Assembly (NCBI GenBank): GCA_020216655.1
Contig: JAIWNU010000170.1
Location: forward strand, 1-10,513
From: Treponema sp.
Lineage (GTDB): Bacteria > Spirochaetota > Spirochaetia > Treponematales > Breznakiellaceae
Reading direction: 5' to 3'
DNA: 10,513 bases
Translations under genes and position numbers: made by a program
Notes under the pieces: generated by a model
Told to the model about the DNA's origin: nothing
Database searches by the model: none
Seen by the model: only the letters and a program-made list of their open reading frames with translations
Part shown: positions 1 to 6,571 of the stretch, one piece after another
Position numbering within the stretch: the first letter of the stretch is position 1
Layout of the letters: each line of letters starts with the position of its first letter

Positions 1-129
1 GTTTGTATGGTCTGGAATGAACCGATCAATTTATCGCGTAAAGACCGCCGGTATAGTTCCCCTGCCCATGCGGAACTGGAAGCCAACCTGTTTGCAGTCC
101 TCTCTGATCCCTTAACGGCCAATTCGTAG
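1..129 (+). CDS. C-terminal end of an unidentified protein (partial)
   Basis: Frame 1 is open from the left edge to a TAG at 127-129, giving 42 codons. The tail reads as plausible protein, with a helix-like stretch (AHAELEANLFAVLSDPL), and I do not recognise a family. Frame 2 is also open to a stop at 113-115, so length alone does not settle which frame is real; frame 1 was preferred because its residues look more protein-like. If real, the gene converges on the biotin operon and its last 18 bases overlap the end of the bioN-type gene. The rest of the gene lies outside the window, so no function can be given. Confidence 0.4.
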   Translation, partial: VCMVWNEPINLSRKDRRYSSPAHAELEANLFAVLSDPLTANS

Positions 130-747
130 TTCCAAGGCGTGGGCCGTTTCTTTTGCAGCAAGCATGAGCCGTTCCATAACCGGCGGTATTAAACGGATAA
201 GCATTTCTGCCCCCCTTTTTCCACCCCGCCCATACCATGCTTGTTCCGCTTCCGCCCATTCAGAAAAGACTCGGGGAATATAACTTAAGGTTAAAGAAAA
301 AAGGAGAGAAAAACGAAGATAGGGATGCTTAATGGGGCCAAACAAGTTTTCGAACCCTTCTAGAGCATCCCGAAGATCCGATATTTTCGTTGAATAAAAA
401 AAGATTGATGCAGAAGCAAAGGAAATCCCAATTGCCCAGAGAAAACGAAACCCTGAAAACAGGGCATCTCTATTAAAACCGATGGGTGACAATTCGAAAG
501 CGCCAAACAGCACAAATGCGAAGGTGGTAATCAGCATGGGACCGGACCCTGTAAGCAGTTTTCTTGGATCGATTCGCCCAAATATGGAGAGTATGACAAG
601 AGAAAGGCTGATAGCTAAAAGCCCGGCTGCAGGCGCTCCAAGGGCATAAATGCTCAAGGCTCCCATTCCAGCGAGCTTGATGAACGGATGTACCCTATGA
701 AGGTGCCCTTCGGTGCACTGGTATTCAAAGGCTATTTCCCGAGCCAT
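112..747 (-). CDS. bioN: ECF transporter T component, BioN-like (CbiQ/EcfT family)
   Basis: This is the transmembrane coupling subunit of an energy-coupling factor importer. It links the ATPase to the biotin-binding S component in the cytoplasmic membrane. The 211-residue protein has several hydrophobic segments, roughly residues 25-75 and 85-125, then a cytoplasmic helical part. The CbiQ-family coupling motif appears in variant form as YGRG near residue 170, and an ELRIGR sequence ends the protein. The start is set at ATG 747 because GGAGGA lies six bases upstream. A TTG two codons earlier abuts that ribosome binding site and is unlikely. The start overlaps the end of the ATPase gene by 16 bases, which suggests translational coupling. 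Family assignment is firm; biotin as substrate is inferred from the adjacent bioY. Confidence 0.85.
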   Translation of the reverse strand: MAREIAFEYQCTEGHLHRVHPFIKLAGMGALSIYALGAPAAGLLAISLSLVILSIFGRIDPRKLLTGSGPMLITTFAFVLFGAFELSPIGFNRDALFSGFRFLWAIGISFASASIFFYSTKISDLRDALEGFENLFGPIKHPYLRFSLLFSLTLSYIPRVFSEWAEAEQAWYGRGGKRGAEMLIRLIPPVMERLMLAAKETAHALELRIGR

Positions 748-1505
748 GTACAATCCTCCACCGTTTTATAATGGTGCCTGGGATCCCGTATACCATATTC
801 AGGTTTGAGCCGGTCAAGGACCTCTTGAGCTCCCCCATCATCCCAAATGGCCCCGTCGTGCAGGATAACAAGCCTGTCCGCCAACCCTAAGATTTTTTCT
901 AGTTCGTGGGTAAGGACTATAACCGTCTTATTTTCCCGTTTCAGCTGGTCAATCAATTCAAGCACCTGTACCACCCCATGATAATCCAGGTTTGCAAAGG
1001 GTTCGTCCATAATGACCGTGTCGCAGCCCATGGCTAAGATCCCTGCTACCGCAAGACGCCGCTTTTCTCCCCCCGAAAGCCTCCGGGGGGGCGTATGTTT
1101 TTTGGATGAGAGGTCAAGTCGTTGCAGAATTTCATCAACCTGGATCTGGAGGGCCTTTCCCCGGACTCCTAAATTTTTCGGTCCAAAGGCTACATCATCC
1201 GCCACGGTTTCGCCGATAATTTGGGCATCCGCGTCCTGGAATACAAGCCCTACGGATTGTCTCACCTGGGAGAGGACTTCCATGAGGGGCTTGCCCCTAT
1301 ATAAAACACGGCCCGCACTGGGCTCCACGAGTCCCACCAGGGTTTTCATGAGCAGGGTCTTACCGGAACCGTTCGAGCCTGCAATGAGGGTGCATTGTCC
1401 TGCATATAATTCCAGGTTTATGTCCCGAAGCGCTTCTGTACCGTCAGGAAAACGCTTCCACAGCGATTCGATGCGGTACAAGGTGTCAGGCAAGGTATCA
1501 TGCAT
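732..1505 (-). CDS. bioM: ECF transporter ATPase, BioM-like (EcfA/CbiO family)
   Basis: This is the ABC ATPase that powers biotin import with the T and S components. Counting from ATG 1505, it has Walker A GSNGSGKT at about residue 43, a Q-loop VFQDADAQ near 88-95, and the ECF-type ETVADDVAFGP stretch after it. The signature LSGGEKRR is near 143, Walker B VIMDEP with the catalytic Glu near 168, and the switch His in LTHE near 200. All catalytic residues look intact, and the 257-residue length is usual for the family. The start is uncertain. ATG 1505 overlaps the bioY stop by eight bases and has no clear Shine-Dalgarno. A TTG at 1523 would add six residues, but its GGAG is only two bases away. 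Only one ATPase is present, so it probably works as a homodimer, as in dedicated BioMNY systems. Confidence 0.9.
   Translation of the reverse strand: MHDTLPDTLYRIESLWKRFPDGTEALRDINLELYAGQCTLIAGSNGSGKTLLMKTLVGLVEPSAGRVLYRGKPLMEVLSQVRQSVGLVFQDADAQIIGETVADDVAFGPKNLGVRGKALQIQVDEILQRLDLSSKKHTPPRRLSGGEKRRLAVAGILAMGCDTVIMDEPFANLDYHGVVQVLELIDQLKRENKTVIVLTHELEKILGLADRLVILHDGAIWDDGGAQEVLDRLKPEYGIRDPRHHYKTVEDCTWLGK
754..759 (-). promoter_or_regulatory. Ribosome binding site deciding the bioN start
   Basis: On the minus strand GGAGGA is followed by six bases and then ATG at 747. It touches the alternative TTG at 753 directly, so it supports the ATG. Confidence 0.75.
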
Positions 1506-2061
1506 GGTAAATATCTGAGACAAGGCTCCGCAAACGGGGGGTGATGAGACAAGCTACCGCCCCTTTCACTAGGTCGCCCATGATAAAGGGCAAAAGGCCG
1601 GCGGTAAGGGTTTTAGGCCAGTTCCCGTTCATGACCATGTTCAGCCTGAGCAAGCCCGGTATATAAATGACTATAATGCCCGCTAGAGTGGCCCCAATGA
1701 TTCTGAGCCAGCGGGTTCCAAGGACGGTGCGGGGCGATCCTGAGATAAGGCCCGCCACAAGGGATGCAAGGAAATAACCTGCTAAATAGCCTCCCGTGGG
1801 ACCTAAAAGCACCGCAAGCCCGCCCTTGGCTCCCGCAAAAACCGGGGCTCCCAGGGCTCCAATTATCAGGTACAGGGCGGTGGCAGCGCTGCCCATAAGG
1901 GGGCCTAAGACCATGCCGGAAAGGAGGGCAAACATGTTTTGCAGAACCACTGGCACGGGCGAAAAGGGCAGGGGCACGCTGATAAAGGCCCCCGCGGTGG
2001 TCAAGGCTGCAAAGAGGGCGACGAGCGAAAGGGACAAAAGCAGTTTTGTTCGGTTTTCCAT
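1498..2061 (-). CDS. bioY: Biotin transporter S component BioY
   Basis: This integral membrane protein binds biotin and delivers it to the ECF module. The 187 residues are almost entirely hydrophobic, with about six membrane segments. Family hallmarks are visible: the PLPFSPVPVVLQN loop near residues 30-42, the GLAVLLGPTGGYLAGY segment near 81-96, and GDLVK near 162-166. The start is set at ATG 2061 because AAGGAGA lies six bases upstream. Extending ten codons to 2091 would give a hydrophilic leader inside birA and is not needed. The ATG shares one base with the birA stop (TAATG on the minus strand), and the 3' end overlaps the ATPase gene. The gene therefore sits inside a birA-bioY-bioM-bioN operon for biotin uptake. 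No biotin synthesis gene is visible in the window. Confidence 0.93.
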   Translation of the reverse strand: MENRTKLLLSLSLVALFAALTTAGAFISVPLPFSPVPVVLQNMFALLSGMVLGPLMGSAATALYLIIGALGAPVFAGAKGGLAVLLGPTGGYLAGYFLASLVAGLISGSPRTVLGTRWLRIIGATLAGIIVIYIPGLLRLNMVMNGNWPKTLTAGLLPFIMGDLVKGAVACLITPRLRSLVSDIYHA

Positions 2062-2882
2062 TATGTTTCTCCTTGTGGAGCTTTGCTCCAATTATTTATT
2101 CGTGTTTCCCAGGCAATTAAAAAGTTTTGCAAGAGGAGCTTTCGGGATACCTCTTTCCCGGTGAGTTCTCTGCAGCTCGTGCTGCTTCTGTCTTGAATCA
2201 GGTCATTTACATGGAGTCCTATGCCTATGGACATCCATTGAATCCGTTCATCTAAGGCATGCAGTTCTGATACGATTCCAGCGATTTTTTTGTGGTTCAC
2301 ATACAGATCCGGGTAGTTTTCATACTGGACAGAAAGACCTAAATCTTTTTCTAAAACAGAGCCAAGGCAGTTTTGGGCTGCATGGATATACTTTTGGTAT
2401 TGGGATAGATGTTCATATGGCCGTTCGAGCAAAGTTACATAGAGTCCTCCCGGCTGGGAATCCCAGCGGCCGCCATGCCTTGCTATAGACCCGGTTTGCG
2501 TTCCCGCTACGATGATTGCGCCGCCCGGAGTACCCCCCTGTGCAAGCTGCCGGGCCTGATGCATGGTGCTGTCGATGCTGTGGTAGTAAAAAAAACGATC
2601 TTCTCTGCCGGGAAATTCCCAGGGATACAAGAAGTCATCGGGCCCGGAGCCGCGAACAAAGCGGTACCCTTCGTTTTCTACGCTTTCAATCGGGTAACCG
2701 GCCTGCTTAAGGCCCTCAACGGCCTTCCAAACCGCTACCCGGGACACATGGGCTTGCTGAGCCAGGGTCTCACCCGACAAAAGCTCTCCTTCAGCGTTAC
2801 GGAGCAGAGAAAGGACTACGGCCTTGGTAGATACCTTTGCATGGGAGCCAGAACTGTCTGGTTTGGAACTTATGTTAACCAT
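2061..2882 (-). CDS. birA: BirA-like biotin regulator with divergent biotin-protein ligase core
   Basis: BirA proteins attach biotin to carboxylases or decarboxylases, and those with an HTH domain also repress biotin genes. Residues 20-77 form an HTH_11-type winged helix (LAQQAHVSRVAVWKAVEGL). Residues about 96-267 match the ligase/LplA core, with DST at 104-106 and KKIAGIV at 198-204. Key motifs are altered. The GRGRRG biotinyl-AMP loop reads GSIARHGG (131-138). The KWPND motif reads ENYPD (188-192). GIGINVN reads GIGLHVN (220-226). The protein ends at 273 residues, without the roughly 50-residue C-terminal domain of E. coli BirA. An in-frame stop seven bases upstream makes ATG 2882 the first possible start, and no Shine-Dalgarno is seen. 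A palindrome covers this start. It is the first gene of the biotin uptake operon, so a regulatory role is likely; retained ligase activity is uncertain. Confidence 0.85.
   Translation of the reverse strand: MVNISSKPDSSGSHAKVSTKAVVLSLLRNAEGELLSGETLAQQAHVSRVAVWKAVEGLKQAGYPIESVENEGYRFVRGSGPDDFLYPWEFPGREDRFFYYHSIDSTMHQARQLAQGGTPGGAIIVAGTQTGSIARHGGRWDSQPGGLYVTLLERPYEHLSQYQKYIHAAQNCLGSVLEKDLGLSVQYENYPDLYVNHKKIAGIVSELHALDERIQWMSIGIGLHVNDLIQDRSSTSCRELTGKEVSRKLLLQNFLIAWETRINNWSKAPQGET
2068..2074 (-). promoter_or_regulatory. Ribosome binding site deciding the bioY start
   Basis: AAGGAGA on the minus strand lies six bases before ATG 2061, inside the last codons of birA. It fixes the shorter bioY start. 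Confidence 0.8.
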
Positions 2883-2903
2883 GAATATTTATTGGTTAAC
2901 ATA
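2871..2903. promoter_or_regulatory. Candidate BirA operator (10-bp perfect inverted repeat)
   Basis: TATGTTAACC at 2871-2880 and GGTTAACATA at 2894-2903 are perfect inverted repeats separated by 13 bases. Each arm contains GTTAAC, and the two cores are centred 21 bp apart, about two helical turns. The form resembles known BirA operators (TTGTAAACC...GGTTTACAA and GTTAAC variants), although this spacer is shorter than the E. coli one as I remember it. The repeat sits in the 35-bp gap between lnt and birA and runs into birA codons 1-4. A -35-like TTGACT lies just upstream at 2916-2921 (minus strand), but no good -10 matches it. Binding here would block birA-bioYMN transcription. The repeat is seen directly; the operator role is inference. 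Confidence 0.75.
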
Positions 2904-2917
2904 TGCAAGCGTGAGAG

Positions 2918-4588
2918 TCAAGCCCTGGGGCGACGAAGTCCCGCTATAAAATGAATGATGACGAGGCTAAAAAAGATACTTGCCGCTAAAGCCACAAACC
3001 AGTCTCCTAAAAGATAGTAGGTCGTCATACCGCCTGCTTTCTGAATAGGTACCACCGTGGCAAGGTATTTTTCGGTAAAGGGCGGAAGACTCTGGATGAT
3101 CCGGCCTTCGGCATCAATAACTGCAGTAATGCCCCCGTTGGTTGAACGGACCAGGACCCGGCGGTTTTCCACGCTCCTAAAACGGGCAGCCACGAGGTGT
3201 TGGGTCTCGGATGAAACGGTCTGAGACCAGGAGTCATTGGTCAGGTTGATGAGCAGGTCCGCGCCGTTTTTAAAAAAGTCCCGGCAGACATCGGCAAAGG
3301 CATCCTCAAAACAGATAGGGGTGCCAAATCGGATAATTTTTCCTTCATCTGTCTCTACCTGCATGACAACCGCTTCGGTCCCCATGGTCCAGGTGCCTTC
3401 AAGCCCGACCGCTTTTTTCATAAAATCCTTCATCCACTGGTATTCCCAGAAAGGAATTGCCTCGGCAAATGGAACGGGGTGCCGTTTAGCATAGGAATAC
3501 AAAATAGAACTGTCGCTCTGAATATAAATAACTGAGTTAGTAGCATCGTAGGTTTCCCAATTCAAAACGACCGGAGCGCCCGTAAGGAGGGGGACATCAT
3601 GTTCAGCGAGGAATGGTACCAGCGGGTCCTGTTTGGGATAGCGCTTATAAAAACCGAGATAGTCTGCAAAGGGTCGGCGGAGCACCGTTTCTGACCAGAC
3701 TATCATGGCAGGTTTTTTAATTCCCGTTTCTGCCTCGTACTGCTCCATTCCTTGGCGGCTTAAGCGTACCGCCGTCTCTAGGGCTCTCAATTCTCCGTCC
3801 ATCCAGGAATCGGCGTTGTGTTGGATGAGGAGCAGGGGGAGCTTTCCGACCACCGGACTTGGATGTGCGAGGCGCACCATACCGTAGAGGGAAAACCAAA
3901 TAAAAATAGCGCATCCTACCAGTGCTGCTCGGAGCCAATTGCGGAAGTTTTTTTGCCTATATAGGTTCTGCTTGTTCCATCGCCCTGTGAGCATAGGAAC
4001 CAATTCTGCCGTCAGAGCCGAGGATAGGGCTAGGAGAAAGCTCAGACCGTACACTCCCAAGGAATCGGCAATCTGAATCATCCGGGGATAGTTATTAAGT
4101 CCATAGGCTACAAGCCCCCAGGGGTAGCCTAAGAAGCCGATCGATTTACCCCATTCCCAGACGGTCCAGCCCAGGGCTACCACAAAGGGCCGCAGCACAG
4201 AAAACTCTGGATACATGGATTTTAAGCCCGTTGTTTTGGCGGATTTCCAGAATAATCCCTCTAGATTAGTTGTGCTTGCCCAGCGCAAATACCCCGCTAC
4301 CAGCATGTGCAAAAAACCATAGGCAAGACTGGTTGAGCCGATGGTCCACATTGCATAATCCTTAAAAAAATACAGCCAATAGCTGGAGACCGCATGTGAA
4401 ATCGTTCCAAATATAAAACCGAGCAAAGCCGCACCCTTGTATGTCCGAGTCTTTTTAAGTGCGACAAAATATGGAGCAAGGCAAAAAAATGCGACGAGGG
4501 CATTTCCATAATAGGCAAGCTCATTGGGAACCGCCAAGGATAACAGCAGGGCAGAAAAAACCGATGCTACAACATTCATGGCTCCCAT
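2918..4588 (-). CDS. lnt: Apolipoprotein N-acyltransferase Lnt
   Basis: Lnt adds the third acyl chain to the N-terminal cysteine of lipoproteins at the cytoplasmic membrane. The 556-residue protein has hydrophobic membrane segments over residues 1-240 and one at about 525-550. Between them lies a periplasmic carbon-nitrogen hydrolase domain (about 250-515). The catalytic triad is visible: Glu300 in WSETV, Lys368 in YAKRHPVPF, and Cys426 in ICFED. The motif NLTNDSW at 448-454 and the QHL...RSVENRR...TNGG block are also typical. It is slightly longer than the E. coli enzyme (512). ATG 4588 was chosen, although ATG 4579 is possible and neither has a good Shine-Dalgarno. It lies 35 bp upstream of birA on the same strand and is divergent from the kinase gene. 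Functional link to biotin genes is not evident. Confidence 0.95.
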   Translation of the reverse strand: MGAMNVVASVFSALLLSLAVPNELAYYGNALVAFFCLAPYFVALKKTRTYKGAALLGFIFGTISHAVSSYWLYFFKDYAMWTIGSTSLAYGFLHMLVAGYLRWASTTNLEGLFWKSAKTTGLKSMYPEFSVLRPFVVALGWTVWEWGKSIGFLGYPWGLVAYGLNNYPRMIQIADSLGVYGLSFLLALSSALTAELVPMLTGRWNKQNLYRQKNFRNWLRAALVGCAIFIWFSLYGMVRLAHPSPVVGKLPLLLIQHNADSWMDGELRALETAVRLSRQGMEQYEAETGIKKPAMIVWSETVLRRPFADYLGFYKRYPKQDPLVPFLAEHDVPLLTGAPVVLNWETYDATNSVIYIQSDSSILYSYAKRHPVPFAEAIPFWEYQWMKDFMKKAVGLEGTWTMGTEAVVMQVETDEGKIIRFGTPICFEDAFADVCRDFFKNGADLLINLTNDSWSQTVSSETQHLVAARFRSVENRRVLVRSTNGGITAVIDAEGRIIQSLPPFTEKYLATVVPIQKAGGMTTYYLLGDWFVALAASIFFSLVIIHFIAGLRRPRA

Positions 4589-4641
4589 TCTATCAAAGGG
4601 GCATAGTTTCCGAAAGACCTCTGTTTTATAAAATATTTTGA

Positions 4642-4670
4642 TTGAATATTAGGCCAAATTCATATATTAT
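4642..4670 (+). promoter_or_regulatory. Candidate promoter for the kinase/TPR/propeller unit
   Basis: TTGAAT at 4642-4647 and TATTAT at 4665-4670 are separated by 17 bases, about 32 bases before the kinase start. An overlapping TATATT (4663-4668) could also serve as the -10 element. The region is AT-rich compared with its surroundings and lies in the 114-bp spacer between divergent genes. I found no convincing promoter for lnt on the other strand of this spacer. Confidence 0.5.
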
Positions 4671-4702
4671 GAGAGAAAAGAAAACTATCGGGGGCCCGCG
4701 TT

Positions 4703-5890
4703 ATGAAGGACATCGGTTCTATACATCTTAAGGAATACGAAGCCGATATTGACGGTTCAGAACCGGTCATGATTGCGGAATCCCCAGGCCGTCTCCATTT
4801 GATGGGTGAACATGGAGAACCCGGCGCCGCCTTGCTCCTTACCACCGCCATAAACCGCCATGTGCGGGTTGCCATAAGCCACCGCAAAGACAGTTCCCTG
4901 CGTTTTTTTGCCGCCGATTTGGGTGAACGAAAACGGACAACCCTCATCAATTTAAAATATAAACGGGAAGACCGATGGGCCAACTTTATAAAAATGGCCA
5001 TCCATGGTTTTGCCGAATGGGGGTATCCCATAAAGGGGCTTAACTGCACCCTGACAGGCAACATTCCTCAGCAGGTAAGCCTTGCATCCTCTTCTGCTAT
5101 CGAGGTTGCCAGCGCCCTGGCCTTGCGGGCCCTGATTGCCCCGGACCTTTCTGACAAGGAACTTCTTAATCTTCTGTCAGACGCGTCCTTTTCCTTTTTC
5201 GGCCGGAACGAACATCCCTTGGACCATCTCATTGCCCTCTCTTCAAAGCAGAATCATTTTCTTGTGGTGGATGAACTTGATATGTCTGTCCGCCACATCC
5301 CGCTTCCCTTTAAGGACTACAAGATTCTCATCACCGACTCACGGGTGCCCCGTTTCGGGGTCGATACGGAATTAAAACAGCGGAACCGGGATATCCGAAA
5401 AGGTTTAGAAATGCTCTCCCATAAACGGGAGGGGGCAACCTTTCGCGACTATGTTACCGAGGACCTCATGGAATCTATGGGGGCCCTGCCGGAAGAAATC
5501 CGCCGCCGGTCCTTGCATGTGGTTAAGGAACTGCGCCGGATCTATGATGCGGAAGAGGCCCTGAAAAAGAGCGACCTTAACAGCTTTGCTAAGGCGGTCT
5601 ACCACTCCCATGAAAGCCTCCGGGATCTGCTGGAAGTATCCTGCCCCGAAATCGACTGGCTTATTAAACGGTCCGGCGAAATCAACGGTGTACTCTGTTC
5701 CCGTATGACCGGTCAGGGCTTTGGAGGCTGTACCTATACCATTATTAAGGCTGATGCGGTGGATGAATACACCAGGCGGCTTGAAGATTACGAACGTATT
5801 TTCGGTTTCAAGCCCATTGTGCACGAAGTGAGCGAAGCGGGACCTGCGTCCTTGGTGCACAGCGGCGCCCTGGTTTCTGCAACGGAATAG
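4703..5890 (+). CDS. Divergent galactokinase-family GHMP kinase
   Basis: GHMP kinases phosphorylate small metabolites with ATP in the cytoplasm, and galactokinases make galactose-1-phosphate. The 395-residue length and motif order fit galactokinase. SPGRLHLMGEH is at 27-37, the phosphate loop region IPQQVSLASSSA at 121-132, a probable catalytic Asp174 in HPLDHL, and RMTGQGFGGC at 334-343. Several key positions differ from true galactokinases. The GEHTDYN substrate motif reads GEHGEP, so the galactose-recognising Asp is Glu and the Tyr is Pro. The glycines of the GxGLSSS phosphate loop are missing, and the MDQ motif reads LDH. The fold assignment is firm, but the substrate and even activity are uncertain, so I give no galK symbol. 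Translation start ATG 4703 has only a weak G-rich sequence upstream. It leads a three-gene unit. Confidence 0.85.
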   Translation: MKDIGSIHLKEYEADIDGSEPVMIAESPGRLHLMGEHGEPGAALLLTTAINRHVRVAISHRKDSSLRFFAADLGERKRTTLINLKYKREDRWANFIKMAIHGFAEWGYPIKGLNCTLTGNIPQQVSLASSSAIEVASALALRALIAPDLSDKELLNLLSDASFSFFGRNEHPLDHLIALSSKQNHFLVVDELDMSVRHIPLPFKDYKILITDSRVPRFGVDTELKQRNRDIRKGLEMLSHKREGATFRDYVTEDLMESMGALPEEIRRRSLHVVKELRRIYDAEEALKKSDLNSFAKAVYHSHESLRDLLEVSCPEIDWLIKRSGEINGVLCSRMTGQGFGGCTYTIIKADAVDEYTRRLEDYERIFGFKPIVHEVSEAGPASLVHSGALVSATE

Positions 5891-5893
5891 GGT

Positions 5894-6571
5894 ATGGCAG
5901 GAAGTTTGCAAACCGGTATTCACCTGTATCGTTCAAAACGCTGGGATGCGGCGCTTAATGAACTGCTCCAGGTTGATACATCCACCTTTGGCGCCGAAGA
6001 AAATGCCGAATTAGCCTATTTTCTCGGTCTTTGCTATACAAAACTCGAACAGTTTGACAATGCCCTTTTATACCTAGAGCAGGTGGTAACCGGCGGTTCT
6101 AATCCTCTGCGGACCTATCAGTGCCGGATGACCTTGGCTTATATCTATTCTGTTACAGGCCGCTCTAAATTGGCCGAATTTGAACTCCAGCAGCTTATAG
6201 AAAAGGGTTTTGAGTCGGTCCAGATTTATGCCACCATGGCCTATGCTGCGTATACTCAGAAACACTATGACGAAGCCATAGAGCTATATCAAAAAGCCCT
6301 GGACCTTGAACGGGATAACCCGACCGCACTTAATGGACTCGGTTACATTTTGGCCGACACGGATCGGGATATACGGAGGGGGCTTATACTGTGCAAGAAG
6401 GCGGTAGAAAAAAAGCCCCAGAATCCTGCCTATATGGACTCCCTGGGTTGGGCCTATTTTAAGAATGGAGAAATTCTGGAAGCCCGGACGTGGCTGCGGC
6501 GGGCCCTGGATTTGCTTCCCCAGCATCCTGAAATTAAACAGCATATGAAGACTGTTCTGGGAGCAGATTGA
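5894..6571 (+). CDS. Cytoplasmic tetratricopeptide repeat (TPR) protein
   Basis: This 225-residue protein is made almost wholly of TPR helical hairpins, a fold that mediates protein-protein contacts. About six repeats can be followed, near residues 5-33, 38-66, 74-104, 110-142, 144-176 and 178-212. The clearest are the YDEAIELYQKALDLERDNP and the DSLGWAYFKNG...EARTWLRRAL repeats. No signal peptide or membrane segment is seen, so it should act in the cytoplasm. It begins three bases after the kinase stop and its own stop overlaps the next start (TGATG), so it is almost certainly translated from the same message. Its Shine-Dalgarno is weak, which fits coupling to the kinase gene. Binding partner and role are unknown; the kinase or the next protein are the obvious candidates. 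Confidence 0.85.
   Translation: MAGSLQTGIHLYRSKRWDAALNELLQVDTSTFGAEENAELAYFLGLCYTKLEQFDNALLYLEQVVTGGSNPLRTYQCRMTLAYIYSVTGRSKLAEFELQQLIEKGFESVQIYATMAYAAYTQKHYDEAIELYQKALDLERDNPTALNGLGYILADTDRDIRRGLILCKKAVEKKPQNPAYMDSLGWAYFKNGEILEARTWLRRALDLLPQHPEIKQHMKTVLGAD
6559..6563 (+). promoter_or_regulatory. Ribosome binding site deciding the start of the exported TPR/NHL protein
   Basis: GGGAG lies seven bases before ATG 6571. It favours this ATG over the in-frame TTG at 6568, which would put only four bases between the two. Confidence 0.65.

Noticed and set aside
26..259. 77-codon minus-strand open frame
   Set aside because: It overlaps the bioN-type gene in another frame and its composition, rich in Gly, Trp and Asn, is not protein-like.
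1012..1518. 168-codon + strand open frame
   Set aside because: It is antisense to the ATPase gene, whose motifs are fully intact, and shows no family features.
1524..1540. G/C run at the bioY/bioM junction considered as a regulatory site
   Set aside because: It lies in bioY coding sequence and shows no symmetry or match to a known site.
2409..2954. 181-codon + strand open frame across birA and its operator
   Set aside because: It is antisense to birA and the lnt end, with no recognisable domain; the minus-strand gene explains the region.
5405..5923. 172-codon minus-strand open frame
   Set aside because: It is antisense to the kinase gene, whose C-terminal GHMP motif lies in the same stretch.
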